Below, piece by piece: positions 12,273 to 23,375 of a stretch of 64,000 nt of DNA. Made by a program: the position numbers and the translations under genes. How positions within the stretch are numbered: the stretch's first letter is position 1; each line of letters starts with the position of its first letter. The stretch is from Adineta steineri (lineage: Eukaryota > Rotifera > Eurotatoria > Adinetida > Adinetidae): contig CAJNOI010000053.1 in assembly GCA_905250115.1 (NCBI GenBank), forward strand, positions 339,947 to 403,946, in the 5' to 3' direction. The notes beneath the pieces are model-generated. The model searched no databases. It was not told the DNA's origin and saw only the letters and a program-made list of their open reading frames with translations.

Positions 12273-12749
12273 TTAGCAATAAGGATAACAGGTGACGTTA
12301 GAAGTTGCTCTATTGATAGCAACCAATGCAATGATTAATCCAATCCACGCAGCGAGTCCTGCTAACGTCACTAAAATGTTAAAAATGAGTGCTAATGTAC
12401 TCATTGTTCTTGCTCCGCTTGCATCATTGGAAGTTTTGCGACTTCGACAGATGAGACTGAAGATTAATGGAAGAAATCCAAGAAGACACCAGCCAACAAA
12501 GATATTGGTAATTGACCACGGCAACCAATCACGAATTTGAGCAATCGAAGGATCAATGTAATTATTGGGCATTATATAGATTTGTCCTCCCGACTGCTGA
12601 CCAAATGGTACCGGCCCTCCTTGCTGCATATTTGGCTGAGGAACATATTGTATTTGTGGCTGCATGTATGGTTTTTGATCGGACTGTGCTTGTTCTGGAG
12701 TAGCATATGTGGCAGCTCGTGACGGATCTGAATAATTTGGGCTGGTCAT
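12273..12749 (-). CDS. CD225/dispanin (IFITM-like) membrane protein (158 aa)
   Basis: Single exon with ATG at 12749. Residues 1-70 are a Pro/Gln/Tyr/Gly-rich cytoplasmic head. Then comes the CD225 domain: a re-entrant or membrane helix (WSITNIFVGWCLLGFLPLIF), a short loop with CRSRKTSNDASGARTMS, and a second membrane helix (LALIFNILVTLAGLAAWIGL). The loop matches the conserved small-residue/Arg turn of the family. Relatives in vertebrates include IFITM and proline-rich synapse proteins; in invertebrates the role is unknown, possibly membrane trafficking or fusion control. The C-terminus ends in CYPYC. Base composition is more balanced than in neighbouring genes. Confidence 0.85.
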   Translation of the reverse strand: MTSPNYSDPSRAATYATPEQAQSDQKPYMQPQIQYVPQPNMQQGGPVPFGQQSGGQIYIMPNNYIDPSIAQIRDWLPWSITNIFVGWCLLGFLPLIFSLICRSRKTSNDASGARTMSTLALIFNILVTLAGLAAWIGLIIALVAINRATSNVTCYPYC

Positions 12750-15090
12750 TATACAATCAATTGATCTTTCAAATAAAAAATAATCACAAAAAAACGCTCT
12801 AAAATAAAAAATATATCAGTTAATTAAAATGTATATGCACAAATTTCATTCAAGTTTTCGATTGACCAGAACTTATTTTATTAATAGAGTTTTCATTCCA
12901 GCTATAATTACTTAAAATTTGGCTTGAAATAAAAAATTTAAATGCTCCATACCTACACTCATTCCAGGCAAATACTTCAGTAATTAGCTGAAAAACATAT
13001 CAGATAAGTATGTGGGAATATGCAAAGATGTTGTGTGCAGAAAAGAGAAAATAAACAAGTAGGAAACACATCTTCACTCTCGTCCTACACATATTCATAC
13101 TATACTACTGAAGAAAAGTTTATATCGAATTCTTTTTTGATGGCAGACAGTAAACACTTTCTAACCAACAAAATTGTGTCGATTGCCATGATCTTGTTCT
13201 TTTTGTATGATTATTTATACATCTATATGTTGGAAATTTTTCGTTTCTTCCAGTTGCAAGAAAGTATGATTTTACGTAAGTCTTCCACACAAAATATTTT
13301 GACTACGGGGGGTATGCTTACATTTTATCGGTGAAAGTGTGAATAAAGGAAGAAACGCTAAATCATGATTTTGTGATTTAAAATGAGTTTACCTGATTTT
13401 AAATGAAACTATAGAGTTAACGTCAGTTTTAGTAAGTATTGTTTGGATTCCGTGCATGCTTTTTATATGACTGATAGTTTTATTGTCTTGATTGACGAAT
13501 ATTTTGCTTGATTAAAGTGCTCCTTGCTGTAATCTATGATCGATTGAACAATCTACATTATTACTAGCTATCAACAAGCATCTATTGCTTTTAGATTTAA
13601 TATTTAATAATTGAGATCGGTGGGTAGGTGTGGGTGCAGATGTATGCGAGCAAAGAATACAATATCCACACCCACATCACCAAGTAAAACAATTTTTCTT
13701 ATCTTAAAAAAAGCGATGAAAATTAATGATTTTAAGAAAAGAAGAAAAAGAAAAAAAATATTCACATGGATTTTATTTCGTGGAATTGCATTATGAATTA
13801 ATATAGTTACGGAAATTATTTAATAATTCTACTTTTTTCGTGTGAGTATAAATATCTTGAAATAATTTTATTTATATTATAATTTGAATTATTAAACAAA
13901 GAACAGTATTTCAATGAAAAATAATATAAAACAAGATTTTATAATCAATGATTTAAATGACCAGGTAATTGTATATTGCTTCTTTGAATAGCTACACACA
14001 TGAAGTATTAATATAAACTAAAACATAATGCACGACTATCAACTACTGATATATTTCGATACCTGCATATTGATTAAGAAAACATCTCTCTAAAGAAGCT
14101 GCCAATTATAATATGACGGAAATAGAAAAGGATTTCGTCTTATCGATTATGACGCATAAGCTTTAGGAGACAAAGAAAGAAGAAGATACATATATTCATT
14201 TGTTTAGCTTTATTTTAATCACATATTATTCAAGAGTCAACCGTATAGGTAAGTGAGTCGTTAAAATTGATCAAAACAAATACTGAACTTCACTTATATC
14301 ATTTATATTATGTAATAGTATTATATAAACATTTAAAAACAACTGAAAAAAGAATATTTTCAAATTTTTTATATCAACAAGTAACGCGTTGCGGTCCCTT
14401 GAACCTCGCTCGACTTAGATGATAAACATATCGTCTTCTGTGTTTAATCGAAAGAGATTGCGAGTTATTTAGCTTGGCGTTCACAAGATTCGGTGAATCA
14501 TTTTGAGGTTGTGGAGGATGTGAATGTGAATGTAGGTATCTTCAGTTGATCTTTACTTATTCAGATATAGGCAATTCCCATCTCTGTACTTATTCATACT
14601 CATAATGTTGCCCTTAAGCAGGGTACAACAATCAACAGAATCGAGTCATAGAGGAACAAAGAAAAGAAAAGCTTTCTTTTGTCTCAATTGTTTTAATGAG
14701 AAGCATGAAGCTATATACAATAACACAGTCAAGACGTTATATCTTTAGTCTTGTCTACAAATAAATAAAAAATAACTAATTTTTGGATAAGCTTTTTTTG
14801 TGAGGATTGAGGGAGTTTCACCACTGAGTTTTATTATCTCCAATATATTAATACCTCAGCTAGCTGTTCAAACTTGAAAGATCTTCTATATATGTGTCTA
14901 AGGAGGAGGTCATTCATACATATATGTATAAATGTGTGTTACTTTATCGGTTGATTCAATCCATTATGTTCTAATTACTTATATAATCTTCGTCTAATAT
15001 GTGTACGCGAGCGACTGGAAAATAGAATAAATTTTAAAAAAAGTGAAGGAAATATTTTATTTATTTATTTATTTATCAATGAAATATTGT
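12750..15090. other. Non-coding, 2.3 kb
   Basis: No gene is supported. Oppositely oriented telomere-like tracts occur at 13618-13634 (GGTGGGTAGGTGTGGGTG) and 13668-13682 (CCACACCCACATCACC). Open frames here lack family features. Confidence 0.4.
13617..13682. repeat. Small inverted pair of telomere-like tracts
   Basis: A G-rich tract on the left and a C-rich CCCACA tract on the right face each other across about 34 bp, a miniature version of the large array at 56066-56445. Confidence 0.45.
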
Positions 15091-17268
15091 TTATAATTTA
15101 CTTTTTACAATTTCAATACTCTCTTTTACGTCTGTAATATCAGGATGATTTGGAGGTAGTGCACTTTGCCATATGTTTTGAGCACGTTCATAAAATGAAA
15201 GTGCTTTCGCATAGTCTGTCATATTTCTATAAACCCAACCGATATTATTGTATGAAGTAGCCAATGAAGGATGATTTAAAGAAAGACTTTTTTGTCGAAT
15301 TACAAGTGCTTTTTCGTAATATGAAAGTGCTTTCGTGTACTCTCCCATATTATCATAAACACTACCAATGTTATTATATGAAGTCGCCAACGATGGATGA
15401 TTTGAAGGAAGAGTTTTTTGCTCAATTTCAAGTGTTTTTTCATAATATGAAAGTGCTTTCGAATACTCTCCGATGTTGTCATATACCAAACCAATATTGT
15501 TGTATGAAGTAGCCAGATCAGGATGATTTGAGGGAAGAGTGTTTTGTTGAATTTTAAGTGCTTTTCCATGAGACAGAAGTGCTTCCGAGTACTCCCCCAT
15601 GTCGTAATACACACTACCAATGTTGCCATATGAAGTAGCTAATGAAGGATGATTGGGAGGAAGCGTCTTTTGTTGAATTTCGAATGCTTGTTCGTAAAAT
15701 GAAAGTGCTGCTGCATATTCTCCCATGTCGTAATATACCAAACCGATGTTGTTGTATGAAGTAGCTAATGAAGGATGATTAGAAGGAAGAGTTTTTTCTT
15801 GAATTTCAAGCCCTTGTTTGTAATAAGAAATGGCCTTTTCATAATCACCTTGATTCCAATGGATACCTCCCAACTGGTTATAATAATGCGCCTTTTCAAC
15901 TTCATCAGGTGTCTGTTCAAGTAATACATTGTAAAGTTCTTCAGCTTTATTAAATTGGCCGATTTTAAGCAATAAGTTACCCAATCTATGCCATCCAGTA
16001 CTACCATCAGCTTCTTTACGTATGCGATCGGTAAGTAATCGTAGTTGTTGATCATCATCCGACGTTAACTGTAATTCAACTTGATAAAGTTGATTATTAT
16101 CATCCATTTCTTTAATTACACTCACTCGAAAGACAGTGTGCATTGAGAAGAGAATTTCTTCTTCTTTCTCAAAATAACTCTCCTCTTTGAGGTAGGCAAA
16201 TGGTGCTGATTTAATACAAGGATCAATCGACATTATGAAGAGAATGCCTACCATATCTGATTTTGTTGAAGCATGCTGAGCAAAATCGAGAGACACTTCT
16301 TTACTTTTACTTGTGGATAAGAAATTATTAAATGACATCAGTCCACCTTGTGTTTTCTCAAGTTTTTCAAAATCTGTTTTCATCAAACCTTGTCCTCGAT
16401 AAACTAGAAAAGATGTTCTATCATAAGTATTGACTTGCTGTTGATACAGTTGTTGAATTTGTTGGTGAAGATCACGTAGAAAGAAACCCATATTAATGAT
16501 TGTATCAGCGTCAAGAATTCGAAGTGCTCGATTCAGCATTTGATAAGTAAAACACTCACGCGTATACCACCATATTGCTTGTTGTGGATGATAATTATGT
16601 TCAAATTCATTAATAATATCTAATTCATAATTATTGTCGATATAGAGTTGACGACAATATACTGCTAAGTCGTTGATTGCCTTGTCACCATGATCCATAC
16701 CAATGAGAATTTCCTTGAATATTTGAGTATACATAAAAGTTGGTTCCAACTGATTTAAATCAGCAGTCGAAGACATTTCGTTTATGGGGACAAAACTTAC
16801 AGCAATCAAATCGTGATTGCATTGCTTAACATCCAGTTGCAATGCTTGACAAATGTCGTTGATGTTTGTATGAACACCTTTGATTTTTGTCCAATTTTGA
16901 GCCCATTCTTGATGTCTGGTTTTGTTATTACAGAAGATATAAATTGCATCTAATTGTGACATATCATGAATTTCTGGAACCAATTGTTCACCTAGAGAGC
17001 CTGATGTAATGACGAAGGCTCGCTCATCATCAACTTGATTGAGCAACTGGATACACTGGTCTGGTTGAGTACATAGGTTGACTTTGTTGACGATAGATTT
17101 CAATTGAGATAAAGTATTCTGGCAGTCATCGTTTGTTTCGTCGATGTTGGCATCTACCCAGACAAGAAGATAATTTTGAGCCATACGTTGTCGTGATAAA
17201 TAAATATTGTATGATGTCGTTGGTTTTGAGGCTGTTGAAAGGTTTTCTGTTGACGTTTGTGCATTCAT
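15091..17268 (-). CDS. ADP-ribosyltransferase with kinesin-light-chain-type TPR repeats (725 aa)
   Basis: Single exon, ATG at 17268. Residues 1-160 are an N-terminal domain of unknown fold. Residues about 180-400 form an arginine-type mono-ADP-ribosyltransferase domain with an R-S-E signature: LVYRGQGL (Arg), FNNFLSTSKS (STS) and FEKEEEILF (ExE). Residues about 430-720 hold six or more 42-residue TPRs of the kinesin light chain type (NHPSLATSYNNIGLVYYDMG). The TPRs are encoded by a 126-bp tandem repeat between 15110 and 15850, so recombination could change repeat number. The enzyme would transfer ADP-ribose from NAD to target arginines, with TPRs choosing partners. This domain pairing is greatly expanded in bdelloid rotifers. 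No signal peptide is visible, so it is likely cytosolic. Confidence 0.93.
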   Translation of the reverse strand: MNAQTSTENLSTASKPTTSYNIYLSRQRMAQNYLLVWVDANIDETNDDCQNTLSQLKSIVNKVNLCTQPDQCIQLLNQVDDERAFVITSGSLGEQLVPEIHDMSQLDAIYIFCNNKTRHQEWAQNWTKIKGVHTNINDICQALQLDVKQCNHDLIAVSFVPINEMSSTADLNQLEPTFMYTQIFKEILIGMDHGDKAINDLAVYCRQLYIDNNYELDIINEFEHNYHPQQAIWWYTRECFTYQMLNRALRILDADTIINMGFFLRDLHQQIQQLYQQQVNTYDRTSFLVYRGQGLMKTDFEKLEKTQGGLMSFNNFLSTSKSKEVSLDFAQHASTKSDMVGILFIMSIDPCIKSAPFAYLKEESYFEKEEEILFSMHTVFRVSVIKEMDDNNQLYQVELQLTSDDDQQLRLLTDRIRKEADGSTGWHRLGNLLLKIGQFNKAEELYNVLLEQTPDEVEKAHYYNQLGGIHWNQGDYEKAISYYKQGLEIQEKTLPSNHPSLATSYNNIGLVYYDMGEYAAALSFYEQAFEIQQKTLPPNHPSLATSYGNIGSVYYDMGEYSEALLSHGKALKIQQNTLPSNHPDLATSYNNIGLVYDNIGEYSKALSYYEKTLEIEQKTLPSNHPSLATSYNNIGSVYDNMGEYTKALSYYEKALVIRQKSLSLNHPSLATSYNNIGWVYRNMTDYAKALSFYERAQNIWQSALPPNHPDITDVKESIEIVKSKL

Positions 17269-17904
17269 ACTGTTTTGAAATATTTGTTAGTTTCTAACGA
17301 TAAATAAAATAAATAATGGTTAATTTCATGGAAAACTAAAACTTGTCTTTTTTTATTGTCGCTTAAGGACAAACTTCACCTAGTTACTTTTAAAATTAAT
17401 GTTGGAAAGTGTATGAAACAAGTCACAGCAAACAATTTTGTTGGCTACATCATTGAAAGAATGAACAAAAAGGAAGCTAACAAACTAGTTTCTTTTTATT
17501 GTTATTCTTTTCAATTTTCTCTTGCCTCTATCTACGCAATTATTATTGTAATATGTCAATGTATGGGCAACATTTTTCCCATTTAATTAGTGCAGAAAAA
17601 GAAATACAATTCTTTCAACAATTTTGTTTTTTTCTCTTACATGCTTAGTAAATGTGTACAATTTATCATAAAAAAATTATGTCAATAAATAAGAAAAAAT
17701 CTCTTAATTCAACATTGATAAAAATAAGTCTGAAAAATCTTTTCTAGCGTGTGGTTGCGTACAAAATGATTTCAAACTTTTATTGAATATGATTTTGAAA
17801 AAGTAGAAAAATGTTAGAAAACTTTTCAGAATACTTTATAATTAATCGATTTTCAAGCTCTTAAAATTTTTCGATCTTAATTACTCTCAGAGATGTGTAA
17901 CAAA
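17269..17904. other. Non-coding
   Basis: Upstream region of the ART-TPR gene, probably holding its promoter. Nothing specific was recognised. A first CAGAGATG at 17888 resembles the adjoining transposon end. Confidence 0.4.
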
Positions 17905-18870
17905 CAGAGATAGGACGAGTACAAGTACACCAAGTACAAGTAAAAGTATTTTGTACTAGCTTCATTTACTTTGCACTTAACTTGGTAAGGTTTTACTTAA
18001 ATATTTTGTACTTAGTATCAGTAAAAAGTACATATGCTAAGTACTTTTATTCTTGAGCATAATTCGATGCTAACATAGTCTTAAATAACATTTAAATGAT
18101 CCTGTTAAATCAAAATTCTCAGTGTACTGGTCATATTCTCAATCAAAATTTATTAAAAAAACTTGTTTTTCGAATTTTCTCTGTACAAGCTTCCTCTGCA
18201 CCGATCGAAAGAGTATTTTCAAATGCAGGCTTAGTTTTAACGGCCCGACGAACAAGAATGAATGAGCAGTTGTTTAAAAATATGGTGTTTCTAAGAGTAA
18301 ATCAATCTTTATTATGAATTAATATTACATCAAATTTTACGACAGCTGTTCTCTCGTTTATCATATATTTTTAATCTATTTTTTTGTGCTTGCTTTTATC
18401 TTATATTTTTTAAAGGAAAAGTTGTTACAGTATTTGGTTGATGACTTTTTCTTTTCAATAAATTTTTTTATCATTCATCTAAAATTGCTCACTGTATGTA
18501 AAAGAAGAAGTCAAAGAAAATATCTGCACACTTATTGTAAGTCACATTCAAATAAAATAAAGTTTTATGAATACAATTAGAGAACAAACATTACTAAGAT
18601 TTGGGGTACATAAATTAATAAAGAAAATTTATGTACGTAAGTTATACTGCAAAAGCGAGACAAAATGAAAAAATGTAAAAAATATCTTGAATAATTGAAA
18701 AAATATTGCACAAATAAATGTACCAGTAGCGTCAGCATTTAAATATCTAATAAGAAACTGTTTAAGTACATTTTGTACTAATTTTACTGTACTTAAGTAA
18801 ATAAGTACCCAGTACCAGTACACAGTAACAATTTCTAAGTACAAGTATTTTACTTAGTATCCCATCTCTG
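17905..18870. mobile_element. hAT transposon remnant
   Basis: The ends are CAGAGATAGGA on the left and the complement of CAGAGATGGGATAC on the right. Both subterminal regions are dense in GTACTT/AAGTAC words (17913-18050 and 18760-18850), typical of hAT transposase binding regions. No convincing 8-bp duplication was found. The interior keeps only the transposase C-terminus. Confidence 0.7.
18096..18317 (+). pseudogene. hAT transposase C-terminal dimerisation domain fragment
   Basis: The 73-residue frame contains ASSAPIERVFSNAGL followed by TARRTRMNEQLFKNMVFL, the conserved end of hAT transposases that mediates dimerisation. The catalytic DDE part and the BED finger are missing, so the element cannot move itself. 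Confidence 0.85.
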
Positions 18871-19264
18871 ACCCACACCCATCTTTGTTTTAGATTTGAC
18901 AGATGGAAGCGATGTTGTGTGTACTTAAACAACGGTTAAAATCTATAGTTCTCAAGTAAATCAATAATGCACATGATTTTATTCATTATAAATTACAGAG
19001 ATAATGTCTTAATAAAGAAAATGAGGCCATACGTACATTGGAGAAAATGGTATGATTAACAAGTCACAGAAGATTTCGTGCTAAATACGAAACTTAAAAA
19101 TAGTTTCGTATATAGTGCGAAACTTGAAAAAGATTTCAATTTTTGAAACGAATTCTAAACCTTTTATTAATAAGATGATTTCATCATTATTGTATTGTTT
19201 ATCTATAATAGAATATATTTGTAATATGGGTATTAATCATAAAAATAATATAGAAAAATGATGA
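18871..19264. other. Non-coding
   Basis: Begins with a short telomere-like ACCCACACCCATC tract beside the hAT remnant. Nothing else was found. Confidence 0.35.
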
Positions 19265-19945
19265 ATGTTTAAAATTAAATGATTCTTATCTGGTATAAGA
19301 CAAATTGAGTTAGATATTAAAATAAAAGAATTTACTTTACAATTTAAATCTCATTATCCGATTTATTTATTTATTGAAATAAAACAAATGTTTTATGAAC
19401 ATATTTTTACTGGATTGACAAGTGGAGTTAAATGTCAACATTTTCAACAAATAAAAAAAGAAATTTTAGAGATATTTTCATATAAAACATTTATTCTTTC
19501 AAAACAAATTCAAGGAGATTTTATCTATAGAAAATATGGTTGACCAACTAGTTCAGGAACATTAATACAGGTTTTTATTGATGATGTTAATAAGATTATT
19601 GTAGATTTATATTATAAATGTTCTTCAATTAACAATTTCTTTTTTATCTATCAAAATAATCCAAATCGTCCATATTCATCAATAATAGCTTTATCAAATT
19701 CAATTAAAGATAAACAAATTTAAATTCGTCTTTTACTTGCATATGGAAATAAAAATCTTTTTTAAACACATCAATTTACTAAAAACTATGGAATTCATAT
19801 AATTAGTTTACATTCAATACAATCTTCTCAAACATTATTATGTCAAAATTTAGCGGAAGATTTTAAAGATTCAACTATTTTATATAAGAATTATTCTTTT
19901 CCGTCATTTTCTAATTCATCAATTTCTGCCTTCAAAAAAAACTAA
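19265..19945 (+). pseudogene. Degenerate gene of unknown family with in-frame stops
   Basis: One plus-strand frame stays coherent for 226 codons with only four internal stops: TGA at 19280, TGA at 19541, TAA at 19721 and TAA at 19763. It ends at TAA 19943. The text between stops looks like protein, with patches such as HYPIYLFIEIKQMFYEHIF, QIQGDFIYRKYG and IIALSNSIKDKQI. All four stops are one C-to-T change from CGA or CAA, consistent with decay. No frameshift is needed. I do not recognise the family. An upstream exon may be missing, because the frame is closed by TGA just before 19265. Confidence 0.5.
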
Positions 19946-21272
19946 AATAAATAGATCAATTCATTCACATTTCTATACTTTGTCATTTTGTTTTTGGAGA
20001 TTTATCAATTCTTACAAATTACTAATCAATAAAAAAAATACACAAATTTTTAAATGAAAAAATTATCTGATATTTTCTAGTTGAAAATTTATAAAAATAC
20101 CACGATTGTAGTTCAATTGAAAACCAGCGGTAATCATAAGAAACTTTTCTTTATATAGTCGATTATCGTATGAGCTATACAATCGAATTAATATTCCACC
20201 AAAGAGCTATACATATGTATTTCAAAGTCTTTAAAATTTCTTTTTCGACTCATTTTCGTTTTATAATGCACTTAATGATTGTGAGGAGGAATTTAAATCA
20301 TAAATTTTGTCTACTATCTATGATGGTGTTTGTTCGCTGATTTATACTACTTTTATAAATTCATGTGAGTTGACGTATATTGCTATAGACATTAGAATGA
20401 CGGGGGGAAAGTACATGTTAGATATCGACAGCTAATCAACACCTTCTATCAATATTAGATTCTCAGGTACTCGCACTTTCTCCCTTGAATTTTGTATACA
20501 TTTGATAACTATCTTCTTTCTATATCTTGTCAGATATTTCATATATAAAAGCAAAGTACGATAAAAAACATTTGAGTTGATAAACAATTTCAAGTTCTAT
20601 TAGAGTCTATAGTTATTTATTTTCATTATGACGTATTTCTAAACGGAAACTAAAATATAAATATATAAAATCATCGAAAATTCCATTGTTTTAGAATATA
20701 TAATTCTAGTTGTTAAAAAATGTTGTGTTGTAAATGTTATTAATAGATTGGAAATATCGAGAGAAAGTATTTACTACGACAGTAGAGATAATAGAAATAT
20801 CTCATATTGAAATCAATGTAAATATTAATGATGAATTAAATAGATTTATTTGAAAAAAGTTTCATATTCTTTCGAAACATTATTTTATCAACAAATATTA
20901 ACTAATCATTAAAAGAAAAGTTCTTGTTAATGTTCTCTCTCTCTCTCTGTATATATTTGTAGTTGTATACGACCTTTATTTTCTCTAAGGAAAAATGAAG
21001 AAAAACATGTGCATCTATATCTAAATGAGAAAGAAAATACGAATAAATATAATATTCAAAATAGTAGAAGTGTGTAAATGTGCGACATCATTCTCACCGT
21101 TTTTCTTTATTCGATAAGAATAAAAAGTAAAAAGTACGTGAACTTCTATGTGTCGAAAAACAAAAGAGATAATTGAAATCTAACTCTATTCTTATCAAAG
21201 AAAAAAAATCCTCTTTTCTTAACATTCAACTCTAGACGAAGTTTTGTTTAGATCTTTTACGTAAGTTAAAAA
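19946..21272. other. Non-coding, with a CT microsatellite
   Basis: No gene found. (CT)n lies at about 20935-20950. The last few hundred bases probably include the promoter of the rhamnonate dehydratase gene. Confidence 0.4.
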
Positions 21273-22606
21273 ATGTCTCTTAATTTATGTGTTCTTCCTG
21301 ATGTTAAACCAGATGAGAATGCGATAACTATTTCGCATGTTCGTGCTTATGTTATAAAATCAAAAGAAGTTGAAGAAACAGGAGGTGGATTTGCTGATTG
21401 TCATTCCCAAGCTGAAGGTCATTGGATTTTAGGTACAGATAAATGGCCAATTGCAAATCCAATGTCATATTATGAAAAATATAAAGCTCGTCGTTCAAGT
21501 TGGGGAATTGATGCAATTGGATCAGTTATTGTTGAAATTGAATTAACAAATGGAATAAAAGGTATTGGAATATCTATTGGTGGTGAACCAGCATGTTATA
21601 TTATTGAAAAACATTTTAGTCGATTTCTTGAAGGACAAGATCCACTTAATATTGAATATTTATGGGATGTTATGTGGCGTTCATCTATTAATTATGGTCG
21701 AAAAGGTTTAACAATTCAATCAATATCAGCGATTGATCTTGCACTTTGGGATTGTGCTGGAAAATTAAGAAATGAACCGGTTTATAAATTACTTGGAGGA
21801 AAAACAAAAGATTGTTTACCTTGTTATGCAACATGTTATGATCCTCTAGCAGCGAAAAATTTAGGATTTAAAGGTGCAAAATTTCCTTTACCTTATGGAC
21901 CAGCTGATGGTGATCAAGGAATGATGAAAAATATTGAAAGAATTAAACAAATACGTGAAAGTGTTGGACCGGATTTTCCATTAATGATTGATTGTTATAT
22001 GTCATTAACTGTTTCTTATACATTAAAATTACTTGAATTAATTAAACCATTTAATATTAAATGGTGAGATCTTTTATTTTAAAATCAAATCAAATCAAAT
22101 TTTCTTTTCTTTTTCTATAAAATAGGTTAGAAGAACATTTACCACCAGATCAATATTCAGGTTATGCTGAAGTTAAAAAACGAAATCCAACAACAATTTT
22201 ATTAACTTGTGGTGAACATGAATATACACGTTGGGGATTTAAATTATTATTAGATAATAATTGTGCAGATTTACTTCAACCAGATGTGACATGGTGTGGT
22301 GGAATAACTGAAGCAAGAAGAATTGTTGCACTTGCATCAGCTTATGATATTCCAATTATTCCACATGGTTCATCGATTTATTCATATCATTTACAATATG
22401 CATTTCCTAATTTACCAATGAGTGAATTTCTTATTATGTCATCTGATAGTTCATCAATTGTACCTTATTTTGGTGATTTATTTACTGATGAACCATTACC
22501 TAAAGATGGATGGATTCATTTAGATGCAAACAAACCAGGATTTGGTGTTACAATTAATAAAAATAATCTTCGTCGACCTTATAATAGAGATGAAAAAGTA
22601 ATTTAA
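21273..22606 (+). CDS. L-rhamnonate dehydratase-like enolase-superfamily enzyme (423 aa)
   Basis: Exon 1 is 21273-22063 and exon 2 is 22126-22606, with a 62-nt intron (GTGAGA...AAATAG) splitting a Trp codon. The protein follows bacterial RhmD closely along its length: GGFADCHSQAEGHWI, GEPACYIIEKHFSRFLEG, SISAIDLALWDCAGK, VYKLLGGKTKD and PHGSSIYSYHLQYAF. Metal ligands are expected at LMIDCYMS (Asp), WLEEHLPP (Glu) and TCGEHEYT (Glu), with the catalytic His in PHGSS. It would dehydrate L-rhamnonate or a related sugar acid to the 2-keto-3-deoxy acid. Animals usually lack this pathway, so horizontal acquisition from bacteria or fungi followed by intron gain is a reasonable inference. No other rhamnose-pathway gene was found in the window. 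Confidence 0.9.
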
Positions 22607-23012
22607 TACTTTTCTTTTAAAAAGAATTTTTAATCTTTTAATTAGAAGAATTTTTTTAAGAATAATTCAAATAAATTTTAATTTTTTTAATAATAATCAA
22701 TAGTGATGTGAATTGATAAATTCTACTGAAAGAATGTGACTATGACGAGGGTGTGTATATATATGTCAATGAATTGTTTTTAAATATTAATTGAAAGGAT
22801 AATCTAGCAATTGAATTTATTGAATAGTATTAATATTTGAAAAAATAAAATAAAATATCATTGAATAAATTATTGACAATTCTATAGAAGTTTCATTCCA
22901 TTGATTTTCTTTTGTGAATATAAAAAAAAGAAAAGTAGAGTTGTATATTAAAATAAAACATATGATTGATATTTATTTGTTTGTAAATGAAAGTAAGAGT
23001 TGTATTGTTAAT
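22607..23012. other. Non-coding
   Basis: Short convergent intergenic region with nothing recognisable. Confidence 0.4.
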
Positions 23013-23375
23013 TTAAGATTGAAGGCCAACCCATTGTAATTTCCATTGAGCTGATCGTTCCATGAGTGTATTAGCATTTGCACCATCGATTGATCGAACA
23101 TTGATAATAAATCCATAGTTCGTTGCTTCATAAATAGCATTAATACCTGTAAGAAGATAATGACCTACACCACCTGTAATACTTGTGAAATAAAGTGGTG
23201 GATTTTCAAATTGACAACTACTTGTATCGACATTCATTCGAATTGAATCATTTCGTTCTGTTCTCATCCAACGAGTTACAGGTGAAATACCTCCACAAGC
23301 ACCACCACCAAATATGTTTCTATCACTAATTGTAGTTGAAATAGTAACAAAGAATACCAACACAAGAAAATTCAT
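23013..23375 (-). CDS. Small secreted protein, unknown function (120 aa)
   Basis: ATG at 23375. Residues 1-17 (MNFLVLVFFVTISTTIS) form a signal peptide. The mature part starts with a Gly-rich FGGGACGG segment. It continues with a predicted beta-rich region (PPLYFTSITGGVGHYLLTG and YGFIINVRSIDG) and ends with WKLQWVGLQS. The pattern resembles small secreted beta-sandwich or lectin-like proteins, but I cannot assign a family. Two cysteines (GACGG and SSCQF) could pair. Single exon. Confidence 0.65.
   Translation of the reverse strand: MNFLVLVFFVTISTTISDRNIFGGGACGGISPVTRWMRTERNDSIRMNVDTSSCQFENPPLYFTSITGGVGHYLLTGINAIYEATNYGFIINVRSIDGANANTLMERSAQWKLQWVGLQS

Noticed and set aside
12292..12756. Frames overlapping the CD225 gene on both strands
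   Set aside because: Shadows of a conserved coding exon.
14381..14425. Possible further copy of the intronic repeat (ACAAGTAACGCGTT)
   Set aside because: Only the first dozen bases are similar; no internal unit or right end follows.
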